64,000 nt of DNA from Gammaproteobacteria bacterium (GCA_005799745.1 SYFY01000051.1:30707-94706), one strand, 5' to 3'; numbered from the stretch's first letter, positions 1-9,748 are shown. The notes: generated by a model from the letters alone, not told the origin. Translations and numbers: made by a program.

Positions 1-987
1 TCCGAGCGGTCAGGTGCTCGACTGTACCTGGTCTTCCGGCAGGAAAAAGTGGATCGCCTGATCCTGTACTTTGGACTAGGCCCAGGTGCAGTGGTGCTGC
101 TGCTGATTTATGCAATGTCCTGGGTAATCTATCGATTGTCGCAGCCGGTGTTTTCACCGCTCATCCGGCTGGCGGAAAGGCTGGAATCGTATCGACCCGA
201 CCTGCAGCGGCCGGTTGCACTGGAGCTGGACGAACTTCGGCGGGGTGCGGATACCGACACGCTGGTCATGATCGACGCGCTGGAGGCGTTCGCCAGAAGC
301 CTGTCGTCAGTGGCTTTGCGGGAGCGGGCTTTCGCGCGGGATGCCAGTCATGAACTTCGTACTCCGCTCGCCGTCATGACCGCGTCTCTCGATCTGCTCG
401 AACGGAACCAGCAGCGGGAGAACTCGGACCTTCAGGCTCTGAAACGCATCCGCGGATCACTGACACAGATGCAGTCGCTGATCGAAAGTCTGTTGTTGCT
501 CGCGAGAGACGCGTCACTGCCGCTTAATCCGGAAGGTGCAGACATCCATGGGCTGATCCGGGAACAGATTGAGATCCTCCGCGAACGAGCGGAGCTGCAT
601 CACAACCGGGTTACCCTCGTCGATGCGGCAATGGTGCGTTTGCCGGTACCGGAAAGACTCTTCGGGATTGCGTTTGGCAACCTGCTCAGTAATGCCATCA
701 ACTACACGCGCGACGGCGAAGTGACCATACGTGTGGATACAAACGCCGTGGAGATCGAAGACAGCGGAGCTGGAATGACAGCGGAAGAGCTCGGCCGGGT
801 CTTTGAACCTTTCTTCCGTTCGGAGTCTGCCCGGGGTAGTGGTGTTTCAGGACACGGTCTCGGGCTTTCTATCGTGCAACGGATCGCAGATCGATTTGGC
901 TGGGTTGTCCGGATATCCAGCGAACCGGGGCGAGGTACGCGGATTCGCATGGAATTCAACGGGGCAAGACAGGAGAGCGGAGCCTGA
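1..987 (+). CDS. Sensor histidine kinase, C-terminal part (5' truncated by window edge)
   Basis: Frame is open from base 1; H-box FARDASHELRTPLAVM, N-box GNLLSNAINYT, G-boxes DSGAGM and GHGLGLSIV. Confidence 0.92.
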   Translation, partial: SERSGARLYLVFRQEKVDRLILYFGLGPGAVVLLLIYAMSWVIYRLSQPVFSPLIRLAERLESYRPDLQRPVALELDELRRGADTDTLVMIDALEAFARSLSSVALRERAFARDASHELRTPLAVMTASLDLLERNQQRENSDLQALKRIRGSLTQMQSLIESLLLLARDASLPLNPEGADIHGLIREQIEILRERAELHHNRVTLVDAAMVRLPVPERLFGIAFGNLLSNAINYTRDGEVTIRVDTNAVEIEDSGAGMTAEELGRVFEPFFRSESARGSGVSGHGLGLSIVQRIADRFGWVVRISSEPGRGTRIRMEFNGARQESGA

Positions 988-1657
988 AGCCAATGCCTGG
1001 AAGGGTCTCGACGATGTCATAGTCGAAACCGCGATCGAGCTGTTTGCGCAGGTTGTAGATGTGCGACCGAAGCGCGTCGCTGTCGGGAAGTTCGTCCCCC
1101 CACAACATGCGTTCAACGGCTGCCTTGCTGACTACCCGCGGATGCTCTCGCATCAGCAGATGAAGGATGTCGAACTGTTTGCGGGACAGCCGCACAGGCT
1201 GCCCGCAACGGGAGACCGTGAGTGTCGGTACATCGAGGGCGAGCTCGCCAACTTCGAAGCGGCCGTCGACCAGTACCCCATGGCTTCGGCGCAGCAGCGC
1301 CACAAGACGCGCTGCAAGTTCAGACATTGCGAAGGGCTTGACCAAATAGTCATCAGCACCGGCATCAAAACCTGCGAGACGGTCGTCAAGCTGGTCGCGC
1401 GCGGTGAGCATGATGATGGGAATGGTCGAGCGTGTATCCCTTCGCAGCGACCTGCAAACCTCGAGGCCATCGATGCCGGGAAGACCGATGTCGAGCACAA
1501 TCGCGTCATAGTGGTTGTCGGTGGCGAGTCGTAACGCGGCGGTCCCGCTGGACGCGAAGTCTATGGCGTAGCCCTCGGCTTCCAGGTAGGCAGCGATGCC
1601 CTCCGCCAGTGAACGGTGGTCCTCGACCAGAAGGATCATCCGGTTGTCATACTTCAT
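956..1657 (-). CDS. OmpR/PhoB-family response regulator
   Basis: Receiver domain MILLVEDHRSLAEGI..DAIVLDIGLPGIDGLEVCRSLR..DDYLVKPF plus winged-helix C-terminal domain LRSHIYNLRKQLD. Confidence 0.93.
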   Translation of the reverse strand: MKYDNRMILLVEDHRSLAEGIAAYLEAEGYAIDFASSGTAALRLATDNHYDAIVLDIGLPGIDGLEVCRSLRRDTRSTIPIIMLTARDQLDDRLAGFDAGADDYLVKPFAMSELAARLVALLRRSHGVLVDGRFEVGELALDVPTLTVSRCGQPVRLSRKQFDILHLLMREHPRVVSKAAVERMLWGDELPDSDALRSHIYNLRKQLDRGFDYDIVETLPGIGFRLRSPVLPR

Positions 1658-1672
1658 CGCTGCTGGCTTTCT

Positions 1673-2239
1673 TCAGCGAGGGCGTTCTGAGCGGGCATCA
1701 GTGTTTTCAAATGCTTCACAGACAGGTCCTCTTTCCGATCCGGGTTGCGGAACATGGCGCAATTCCGCCTCCTCGTAACCCATGGCGACGACCTTTTTAA
1801 CCAGTTCGCAGTAACGCGCTTTGGTCAGTACGGGTTGTCTCGCCATGATCCATGCGTAGTCTCTTCTCTCTCGCGCGATAATGGTCTCCGCGTGGTCGGC
1901 GTTCAACCAGGCGATACGGTAATCGGCGCGGAAGGGCCAGATGAACTGCATCGTCCAGACGGCATTGTCTCCTCCAGGCTCCACGAAACCGCGGGGTGTC
2001 ATCGATTGCCGTTCGGCTGCGAACGAGCCATCTCGATAGGTGAAGGTCGTTTCGATGCTGCCATCAGGGCCTTGCGAATAGTGCTCCGAAGCATCCCAGG
2101 CGTTGCGCTCCAGATAAGTTGGTACATGAGCGATTACGTACCAGTGGCCCATGAATCGGGTGAGGTCCACGTCCTCCGCGAGGGGGAGGGTTTCTATTGA
2201 TCGTGTCGTGCACGCAGTGAGTGCAACTACCCAGCACAT
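1673..2239 (-). CDS. Lipocalin family lipoprotein (Blc-like)
   Basis: Lipobox-like MCWVVALTAC then lipocalin motif FMGHWYVIAHVPTYLERNAWDASEHY; ORF can extend to 2377. Confidence 0.85.
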   Translation of the reverse strand: MCWVVALTACTTRSIETLPLAEDVDLTRFMGHWYVIAHVPTYLERNAWDASEHYSQGPDGSIETTFTYRDGSFAAERQSMTPRGFVEPGGDNAVWTMQFIWPFRADYRIAWLNADHAETIIARERRDYAWIMARQPVLTKARYCELVKKVVAMGYEEAELRHVPQPGSERGPVCEAFENTDARSERPR

Positions 2240-2277
2240 TATTGCGGCGAGAGGCGCGTACCGGTGAAGTCTTGAGT

Positions 2278-3123
2278 TCACGCCGGAATACCTTGTCGAT
2301 GCGAGAGGACGAAGCCGGGCTTCAGCCGATATTGCAGCAGCCGACCATTGGAGAGGCGACTGTCGAGCGTCACCCATTGACCGCTGGTGATCTCGTAACC
2401 CACCGTGATGTCGAGTTCATCACCGAGTATTCGAAAGCGCTCAAGCTTGACCGTCGCTTCTCCGAAGGGAACTTCGAGCGGCTTGTCAGGAAGAATACGA
2501 ACGTCGACGATCTTTCCGGTTTGTGGATTCAGCAGGTGCTTCTGGCGGACAAGCACGTCCCGGTTCCAGTACGCCAACGAGGGGATGCAGGGTGACGTCG
2601 ATGGTGATGAAGAAACGCCGTCGATGCTGAACCCTTGCTGGCCCTGTTTTCCGTTTACCGTGGTGACAGACCCGTTTTCGCGAGTGCTCGACGTGAGTGA
2701 CGCAAGGCATGAGCCGAGCCAGCGTTCTTCGACGCGATGGTCGTAGTCGTATACACGTACGCCAAGAATCCGAACGGTGAACTGTGCCTGCCCTGTGAGT
2801 CGCATGCCGTCCGTTTCCGGAGTGAGTGTGAAGTGATGCTGGCCAATGGGCTTTCCGTCGAGCAATGCTTCATGAACGAACGAGGATGCCGACCATGCCG
2901 GCATCGCAAACCAGCTCACGAAGACCGCGAGCAAAACAACCCCGTAAGTCTTGATTTGCCGAAACGTTGACTTGGGACCCGATCGGTTTGGATATCTGGA
3001 CACGCCGCCTCTCATCTCGCTGGAGTTGCTCCAAACGGTCACGCATTGGATGTGAAGCTGGCGTGATGGGTCGTGTTCCAAGGCCCCGGAGAAAATCGCT
3101 ACCGAGAGCCGCCTTGACGTCAC
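2278..3123 (-). CDS. Secreted DUF6134-like protein (start uncertain)
   Basis: Signal-like segment GVVLLAVFVSWFAMPAWSA followed by SFVHEALLDGKPIGQHHFTL..RVYDYDHRVEERW; the N-terminal part of the ORF is probably not translated. Confidence 0.6.
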   Translation of the reverse strand: MTSRRLSVAIFSGALEHDPSRQLHIQCVTVWSNSSEMRGGVSRYPNRSGPKSTFRQIKTYGVVLLAVFVSWFAMPAWSASSFVHEALLDGKPIGQHHFTLTPETDGMRLTGQAQFTVRILGVRVYDYDHRVEERWLGSCLASLTSSTRENGSVTTVNGKQGQQGFSIDGVSSSPSTSPCIPSLAYWNRDVLVRQKHLLNPQTGKIVDVRILPDKPLEVPFGEATVKLERFRILGDELDITVGYEITSGQWVTLDSRLSNGRLLQYRLKPGFVLSHRQGIPA

Positions 3124-3663
3124 TCGCTCGTCGGCGGCTGATGGGCAAAGAACGCCCTAGCTGGTTTGGGATACCCAACCGTCAGCGGTTCGAGAGATTC
3201 GGCGCACGAGTTCATTTGCGTTCCGGTGTGATCGGTGGATTAGCAGGCCTGCCTGATCGAGTTACCTTGCAGCGTCGCCCAGATTTCCGAGGATCATCGC
3301 TCGGCACAGGGTTGTTGTGGCATCAGGGAGTGCAGGTCAGCACTGATCGAGATGACATTTGTGCCGGTCGCGAGGGGTAGGCGTTCCAAGCCAGTCGGGC
3401 GTTGGTGTGATCGCTACCTTCTGGCGAAGGGCACCAAGCTCAAGGCGGAGGGTCGGACAGTCGGCGTGCTTGAAACAGACTGCACACCGCGGGTTGCCAC
3501 GGTGGGAGTGGTCTGGCGTTTCTGACAAGAACCGCGGCGACAGCAAGAGCCAAACCTCGGGAGATCATCCCGGGGTCTCTCTTTCGTCGGAATGGTGATG
3601 TTGCCGCAACTTCAGTGGCTCGGTAGGCTGGCGCTTCCCATCGATTTGCAATACGGAGACCTC

Positions 3664-3765
3664 ATGCAGGCCACTGCATACGAATGCGGGTTCGACCTCG
3701 CATTTCTCCTCGGAGACCGGAAAGCGGCGACCCCTGTTTCATTGCGCTCTTTTTTCATGTCTTAA
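3664..3765 (+). CDS. Putative 33-aa leader peptide upstream of ABC-F gene
   Basis: GGAG 5 nt upstream of ATG; MQATAYECGFDLAFLLGDRKAATPVSLRSFFMS; stop codon lies inside a TGCGCT/AGCGCA hairpin; about 95 nt before the ABC-F start. Confidence 0.35.
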   Translation: MQATAYECGFDLAFLLGDRKAATPVSLRSFFMS

Positions 3766-3860
3766 AGCGCACTGGGTTGCCGAACCGCTGATCTGTCAGC
3801 TGCAAACACCTCCTCGTCACCCGGAGCGCTGGAACATTCCATTTGCGTACGGGGTAAGCC

Positions 3861-5597
3861 ATGTCTCTGATTTCTGTTCAAGGCCTTTCCTTCCAGGCCG
3901 GTACCAAGCCACTTTTCGAAGGGCTCACCTTTCATCTCGAAGCGGGTGATCGCGTCGGTCTTGTCGGACATAACGGTTCTGGCAAGTCGACGCTGCTTCG
4001 TTTAGTCACCAACGAGCTGCAACTCGATGCCGGTCGGATCATTCGCCAGAGGGGCTTGAAGGTTGGGCTTGTTGAACAGTTTCTTCCTGCGGCGCTGGAG
4101 GGGGTCACTGCGCTCAATGCAGTTGTTGATTCGCTCGACGCTGATCGTCGACTGGTCGAAGCCTGGCGCGCAGAAAGCCTGCTCGAAGCACTCGGATTCT
4201 CGGAAACCTCCTGGCAATCACCTTTGATTCGTTTGAGTGGTGGCCAGAAGAACCTGGTGCTGTTCGCGCGCGCAATCATCCGCGATCCGGAACTCCTGTT
4301 GCTCGATGAACCGGGTAACCATATGGACTCCCAGGCGATGTTCCACCTCAAACATTTTCTGACCGAAGGAGATGTGCCTGCCTTCCTGATGATTTCTCAC
4401 GATCGCGATCTGCTCGATACCGCCACGCGCAAAACGTTGTGGCTGCGTGACCTGCGGGCGTATCACTTCGCCATGCCTTACTCCGCTGCAGTGACTGCTC
4501 TTGAAGAACAGGACGAAGCCGCGATCCGTGCCCGCGCAGCGGAAGAGAAGGAGATCTCGCGACTGAAAGCGAGCGCCAAGCGGCTGCGCACCTGGGGACG
4601 TATTCACGACAACGAGAAGTTCATTCGTCGCGCGCGATCCATGGAGAAACACATTGATCGCCTTGAAGCAGAAGTGACCTTTGTGAGTGAAGGCTCCGGG
4701 CTCTCGCTCGCCGTGGATGCCGAGTGGCTGCAAGTGAAGCAGGTCTTCATTCTCGATCACGTCGAAGTCTCCACTCCGGACAGCAGGCCACTCTTCAACG
4801 TCGAAGAACTGACTTTTCGGCCCGGTGATCGTGTCGCGCTCCTGGGTATCAATGGCTCCGGAAAGTCCAGCCTCATCCGCACCATGTTGTCAGTAGCGGC
4901 ACTCGACTACGGCAATCAAACCAACATCCGCTTCAATCCCAATGTGCGCATCGGCTATTTCGATCAGGAGCTCACCGCCTTTGCGGAAGACATCGGCACC
5001 TACGATTGGGTTCGAAAGCACGTTGATCGAAGTGAAGACACCATCAAACGTGCGCTCATTCATTGGGGGTTTGCCTGGATGGAGCGTGATCGGTCCGTGC
5101 GCGTGCTGAGTGGCGGTGAGCGCGCGCGTCTGGTCTTGCTGACCTTTCAGCTCAATCAACCGAACCTGCTGATCATGGACGAACCCACCAACCACATTGA
5201 TCTGCAAGGCAAGGAAGAGCTTGAAGAGGATCTCCTGCAACCAGGCCTGTCGCTGCTTTTCACCAGTCACGATCAACGGTTTATCGAAACCGTCGCAACC
5301 CGTTTCTGGTGGATACGTCGTGGAAAACTGATTGAGATTCAGGATGTCGCGCAGTATTTCGCTGAGATGGGTGGGGAGGTGGCTGAGTCATCGGCTTCAG
5401 CATCAACCACCGTTCGACCTGCAGTAAACAAAACTGATCCAACTCACGATGAGGACCTGTTGCTCGAGCGTCTGCTTGAAGTTGAGAGGCTCCTGGATGA
5501 TGACCAACGTCGGCCAGCGCGTTTCCAAAAACCGGAGCGGCAGAAGCAGTGGGCCAAGGAGATTCAATCACTCAAGGCGCGACTCGGCATGAACTAG
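3861..5597 (+). CDS. ABC-F family ATP-binding protein
   Basis: Two Walker A motifs (GHNGSGKST, GINGSGKSS), signature motifs LSGGQKN and LSGGERAR, Walker B DEPGNHMD and DEPTNHID, no TM domain. Confidence 0.93.
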   Translation: MSLISVQGLSFQAGTKPLFEGLTFHLEAGDRVGLVGHNGSGKSTLLRLVTNELQLDAGRIIRQRGLKVGLVEQFLPAALEGVTALNAVVDSLDADRRLVEAWRAESLLEALGFSETSWQSPLIRLSGGQKNLVLFARAIIRDPELLLLDEPGNHMDSQAMFHLKHFLTEGDVPAFLMISHDRDLLDTATRKTLWLRDLRAYHFAMPYSAAVTALEEQDEAAIRARAAEEKEISRLKASAKRLRTWGRIHDNEKFIRRARSMEKHIDRLEAEVTFVSEGSGLSLAVDAEWLQVKQVFILDHVEVSTPDSRPLFNVEELTFRPGDRVALLGINGSGKSSLIRTMLSVAALDYGNQTNIRFNPNVRIGYFDQELTAFAEDIGTYDWVRKHVDRSEDTIKRALIHWGFAWMERDRSVRVLSGGERARLVLLTFQLNQPNLLIMDEPTNHIDLQGKEELEEDLLQPGLSLLFTSHDQRFIETVATRFWWIRRGKLIEIQDVAQYFAEMGGEVAESSASASTTVRPAVNKTDPTHDEDLLLERLLEVERLLDDDQRRPARFQKPERQKQWAKEIQSLKARLGMN

Positions 5598-5672
5598 CGC
5601 TCGCGAGGATGCCCTTGTAAGGGTGCACTTTTCCGGCAACCTGTTAGGCTCCTGAAGGTCTGCAAAAAGGGG

Positions 5673-7067
5673 ATGGGGAGATTCATGACAGAGCAGTCTG
5701 CGACGGCTGGGAATTCGGCTAACAAGTCTGCGAAAGCAGACGACTTTGGGTCTGCGGAAGTAGACGAAGCCGAACCAGTCTCAGCCTTACCACAGCAAAC
5801 GACGGGTTACGCGTGGTATGCGCTGATCGTCCTGTTCATTGTCTATGTCTTCAATTTCATTGACCGGTCGATCGTCAACATCCTCGCGGAGTCGATCAAG
5901 AAGGACTTAGGTTTAGCGGACTGGCAGATCGGTCTGCTCGGGGCAGGACTTCCGTTTGCGATTTTCTACACAGTGCTCGGCATTCCGATTGCTCGTATGG
6001 CAGATCGCCACAATCGCCGCAACATCCTGGTCATTTGCCTCGTGCTCTGGAGTGGGGCGACAGCCTTGTGTGGTCTCGCCGGGAATTTCTGGCACCTGCT
6101 ACTGGCACGCATCGGTGTTGCCGTGGGCGAAGCCGGAGGCAGTCCACCGTCGCACTCCATGATCTCCGACTACTTTGCACAGGATAAGCGGGCGACTGCG
6201 CTGGGCATCTACGCGCTCGGTATCCCCGTCGGGACGATGCTCGGTTTCCTGTTTGGTGGCTGGCTAACGGATAACTTCAGCTGGCGTGAAGCGTTCATCA
6301 TCGTCGGTTTGCCAGGACTTTTGATGGCGCTCTTCGTGCGATTTGCTCTAAAGGAACCGAAGCGAAGCTATTCCCAGCTCGCCGTCGAAGCGAAGAAAGA
6401 AGAGCCGCCGATCAGTGTGGTGTTCGCGGCGTTGTGGAGCCGTCGCAGTTTTCGCTTCATGGCACTGGGTGGTGCATTTCACGCACTCGTGGGGTATGGC
6501 GTTGGGCCCTTTGTGCCGATGATGTTTCAGCGCGTTCATTCCATGACCCCGTCAGACATTGGTCTCGCGCTGTTTTACCTGGGGTTTGCCGGCATTCTCG
6601 GTACGGCGTCCGGAGGTTATTTTGCGGATCGACTTGGGAAGAGAGACGTTCGCTGGTATGTGTGGTTACCGGGTACCGCTACGCTCATCAGCGTGCCGTT
6701 TTCGACGACGATGTATCTGATGCCCGATCCTGTCATTGCGTTCTGGATCGGTGCGGTGCCGAGTTTTCTCGGTGCGTATTATCTCGGACCGACGTTTGCG
6801 TTGGCGCAGGGTATGGTGGGGGCGCGCATGCGTGCGCTCACCGCGTCCGTGCTCCTGTTTATTCTCAATCTCATCAGTATGGGCTTCGGTCCACTGATCG
6901 TCGGACTGACATCCGATTATTTAACTGCCAATACAGATCTTGGTGTGCGCGCTATTCAGTGGGCTTTGGTGAGCGTGCTGGTGTTTAACGTGTTGTCGAC
7001 GGTGTTCTATCTGATGGCCGCGAAGGATCTGAAGTCTGATCTCGCGCGCGCGCATGAGTTGAGTTGA
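5673..7067 (+). CDS. MFS transporter (spinster-like)
   Basis: NFIDRSIVNILAESIKKDLGLADWQIGLLGAGLPFAIFYTVLGIPIARMADRHNRR; about 12 hydrophobic segments. Confidence 0.92.
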   Translation: MGRFMTEQSATAGNSANKSAKADDFGSAEVDEAEPVSALPQQTTGYAWYALIVLFIVYVFNFIDRSIVNILAESIKKDLGLADWQIGLLGAGLPFAIFYTVLGIPIARMADRHNRRNILVICLVLWSGATALCGLAGNFWHLLLARIGVAVGEAGGSPPSHSMISDYFAQDKRATALGIYALGIPVGTMLGFLFGGWLTDNFSWREAFIIVGLPGLLMALFVRFALKEPKRSYSQLAVEAKKEEPPISVVFAALWSRRSFRFMALGGAFHALVGYGVGPFVPMMFQRVHSMTPSDIGLALFYLGFAGILGTASGGYFADRLGKRDVRWYVWLPGTATLISVPFSTTMYLMPDPVIAFWIGAVPSFLGAYYLGPTFALAQGMVGARMRALTASVLLFILNLISMGFGPLIVGLTSDYLTANTDLGVRAIQWALVSVLVFNVLSTVFYLMAAKDLKSDLARAHELS

Positions 7068-7103
7068 GGATATTCCCCGAGAAGGATCTTCGGACTCAAC
7101 TAC

Positions 7104-7163
7104 GCCGAACAGGGCCGAACAGGGCCGAACAGGGCCGAACAGGGCCGAACAGGGCCGAACAGG
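7104..7163. repeat. Perfect tandem repeat, 6 x GCCGAACAGG (10 bp unit)
   Basis: Direct reading of 7104-7163. Confidence 0.98.
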
Positions 7164-7210
7164 CTAACGCTCGCCGCCCTGGTCGGGTTGAGCGTTCGAG
7201 GGTAGCACGA

Positions 7211-8548
7211 TCAATCGGGTTCCCAATGGTAGTTGCCACGAACAGGTGCGGCATCCTGGAAGATTGCGACCGACCAACTTGCCACAGCTTCTTCGACGAA
7301 GAGCCGTGCCAGGTCGATGACGTATTCAGCGGCGGCACAGCGGTGTTCATCAACCCCGAAAGGAGCGAACCGGTCCAGCGAATGGGTCGCGTTGATGAAT
7401 CGGGAGGGATTGAATTCGAAAGGCTGCGCAAACACCGCTGGATCTTTGTGCGTCTCCCACAAGCACACCTGCAACTGACTCTGCGAAGGAATTGAATAGC
7501 CCGCGTACTGATGATCATCATCGATCCTGCGCTGGATTGCTTCACTTTGGTTCAGGCGCAAGGTCTCGTGAACGAAAGCTCTGGCAGCAGTGGCCCCCGC
7601 GGATGACCGAAGGGAACCCGCGTGGGTGATCAGGTGAGCTGCAGGAGGATGCTTTGCCAAATAGTACAGCATCCAGCGAAACAGGCTGTACAGGTCGAAC
7701 CGACCCGTTTCAAGCATGTAGACCAGTATGCCGCGAGTGGTGGGCTCAAGGTTCTGTTCCGCGATCAATCGTTGCAGAACACTGACCTCAATTGACTGCA
7801 GGTCCTGCTGCAAACGAGATACTTCCGTGGTGACGAGCGCAATGAGATGTTCGAATGCCGGATTCTGTCGCTGGTAGCCGAAGGCCGGCGCGAGGCCCGG
7901 GGTCAGGGCGTCGTAGCCGTCCCGTAGCGCCTTGCCTTTTGGTGAATCCGGATCGATGCCAAGAAACACCCGTAACAACATGCGTGTGGTGAGCCCCCGG
8001 AGCGCATTGATCAGTTCGAGCGTGTTCACGTTGTGGGATGGATGCAACGCATGCAGTTTCAGGAAACAACGCTGAACATCGGCCCGCAGTGCGGCTTCAT
8101 GAACCGGAATCAAGCCCGAACGTAGTCCACGCAGGATGATCTGTCGGTAGTGATGATGCATGTCGCCATGCAAAGCCCGAAGGTGGCCGTTGGGAAAAAG
8201 GTGTTCTGTGCTCTTGTAGGTAGATCGCAGTTCATGGGGGCAGGACTGGAATGCATCGAGTGCACGCTCAAAGCCCACTATCATCACCACACGTTCACCG
8301 CGCCAGTTGCATTTGAAGATCGGACCGTGTTTTGCAGCCAACGCCAGCAGGGTGTGTTGATCTGTACGCAGGGCTTCATCGATGGGTCTGAACGGGCCGG
8401 GTGGTAACTGCCTGAACATCCGCAGACCTGCCACCAACCCTGACCGTGCAATCAGTTGGAGGCAGCAACGAAGCGCAAACAGCGGCTCTGCAACAGGCAG
8501 CAAAAACCAGTAGATGCGTTTGGCCAAGTTGCTCATGGTACTGGGCAC
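7211..8548 (-). CDS. Cytochrome P450
   Basis: Heme loop FAPFGVDEHRCAAAEYV, K-helix ETLR; atypical I-helix. Confidence 0.88.
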   Translation of the reverse strand: MPSTMSNLAKRIYWFLLPVAEPLFALRCCLQLIARSGLVAGLRMFRQLPPGPFRPIDEALRTDQHTLLALAAKHGPIFKCNWRGERVVMIVGFERALDAFQSCPHELRSTYKSTEHLFPNGHLRALHGDMHHHYRQIILRGLRSGLIPVHEAALRADVQRCFLKLHALHPSHNVNTLELINALRGLTTRMLLRVFLGIDPDSPKGKALRDGYDALTPGLAPAFGYQRQNPAFEHLIALVTTEVSRLQQDLQSIEVSVLQRLIAEQNLEPTTRGILVYMLETGRFDLYSLFRWMLYYLAKHPPAAHLITHAGSLRSSAGATAARAFVHETLRLNQSEAIQRRIDDDHQYAGYSIPSQSQLQVCLWETHKDPAVFAQPFEFNPSRFINATHSLDRFAPFGVDEHRCAAAEYVIDLARLFVEEAVASWSVAIFQDAAPVRGNYHWEPD

Positions 8549-9087
8549 GCGCCTTCCAGTGCTGTCAGGATGTTCTCGGGTGTTGCTGATGTATCCAGAC
8601 GGGATCCATCCGCGGCGCCACTTCGGAGCGTGTATTGCAGCGCCTGTCCGATGGCGCGATGCCCGTAGATGGCGAGCAGGAGTGGTGTCTCGTCGATGCC
8701 TTTCGACTGGAATAGCGCTTCTACCCGATTGGAACAGGGTTGCACGGATAACACGTTGAATACCTTCGGCATGTCGGCGGCGGTCGGGATTTTGCAGGCC
8801 GCCGGACTGTCGGTCAGAAGCTTACCTCCAATCGGCCAGACCAGTTCATCCATCGTTAACCGACCGGCGGCTTGCATAAAGGCGCCTTCAATTTGGCCGC
8901 GAACGATCACCGGATCCAGCGGCTGACCTGTGGCCTGCAGGATGCCCTCGCGACTCAGTCGGATTTTATCGGTCAGCACATCCACCATGACTTCGCTGGC
9001 CGCGACTCCACACGCGAAATAGAAGAAAGGGTTACCCCGGAAGGACTCCGCATCGAAGTGCGAGTCCGGCGCGGCTCGTGAACCCAC
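8533..9087 (-). pseudogene. C-terminal fragment of xanthine-dehydrogenase-family molybdopterin subunit
   Basis: GNPFFYFACGVAASEVMVDVLT..ILQATGQPLDPVIVRGQIEGAFMQAAGRLTMDELVW..GKLLTDSPAACKIPTAADMPKVFNV..SKGIDETPLLLAI; no N-terminal part present. Confidence 0.82.
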
Positions 9088-9748
9088 GCTGTGCGAGACG
9101 TGCCGCCGAGAGGCCGTTCATGGCGGCGTTACCAGCGTGCAGCGGTTTGACCATCGTGCCGAATTGGGACTTGAGACCACTCGCGCGTGTTGCCGCGATA
9201 CCGAGTGCGCGCGCTGTGGCTTCGTCATCAAGTCCGTAGAGCACCGACGCCGCGGCGGCAGCGCCCAGGCTGCCCAGTGTGCCGGTGGCGTGAAAGCCAC
9301 GTGCGTAATGGGAAGGACCAAGCGCCTTGCCAATAATGCACTCGGTATCTACGCCTGCGGAAAATGCGGCGAGCATCTGCGCGCCACTTGCCCCTCGGGC
9401 TTCGCCGAGTGCGAGCACGACCGGAGCGACGGGAACGGTGGGATGCCCGGGCATGTCCATGTGCACATCGTCGTAGTCGTGCACATGGCCGACAGCCCCG
9501 TTCACCAAGACTGCCTGGTCGAGGTTCGCTTTCTGTGATTCGAGAAAAATGCTGGCTTGGGGTGCACCACCGGCTTCACGAACGTCGGCGAGCAGGATGC
9601 GTGTTAGCGGTTCTCTCATCCCGGCCACGGTGACGCCGATGAAATCCAGTAGGCATTGTTTGGCAACGGTGACTGCCGCCGGTGGCAGACCCTCGAAGCG
9701 GCTGTGTGCCGTGCGTGCAGCGAGACGGGACGTAGTACCAGTCGTCAT
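9032..9748 (-). pseudogene. N-terminal half of MmgE/PrpD family protein, truncated at junction with XDH fragment
   Basis: CLLDFIGVTVAGMREP..VNGAVGHVHDYDDVHMDMPGHPTVPVAPVVLALGEARGASG..HAGNAAMNGLSAARLAQRGFTS then no homology. Confidence 0.85.

Noticed and set aside
3130-3600. Possible structured ncRNA in the about 700-bp gap between the DUF6134-like gene and the ABC-F gene, with a CTCGGGA/TCCCGGG hairpin at about 3556-3574
   Set aside because: No recognisable 6S, SRP, RNase P or tmRNA signature motifs; one weak hairpin is not enough to call a ncRNA.
3680-3705. tRNA T-arm-like ATGCGGGTTCGACCTCGCAT
   Set aside because: No acceptor, D or anticodon arms can be built around it and no CCA-compatible 3' end; better explained as part of the small leader ORF.
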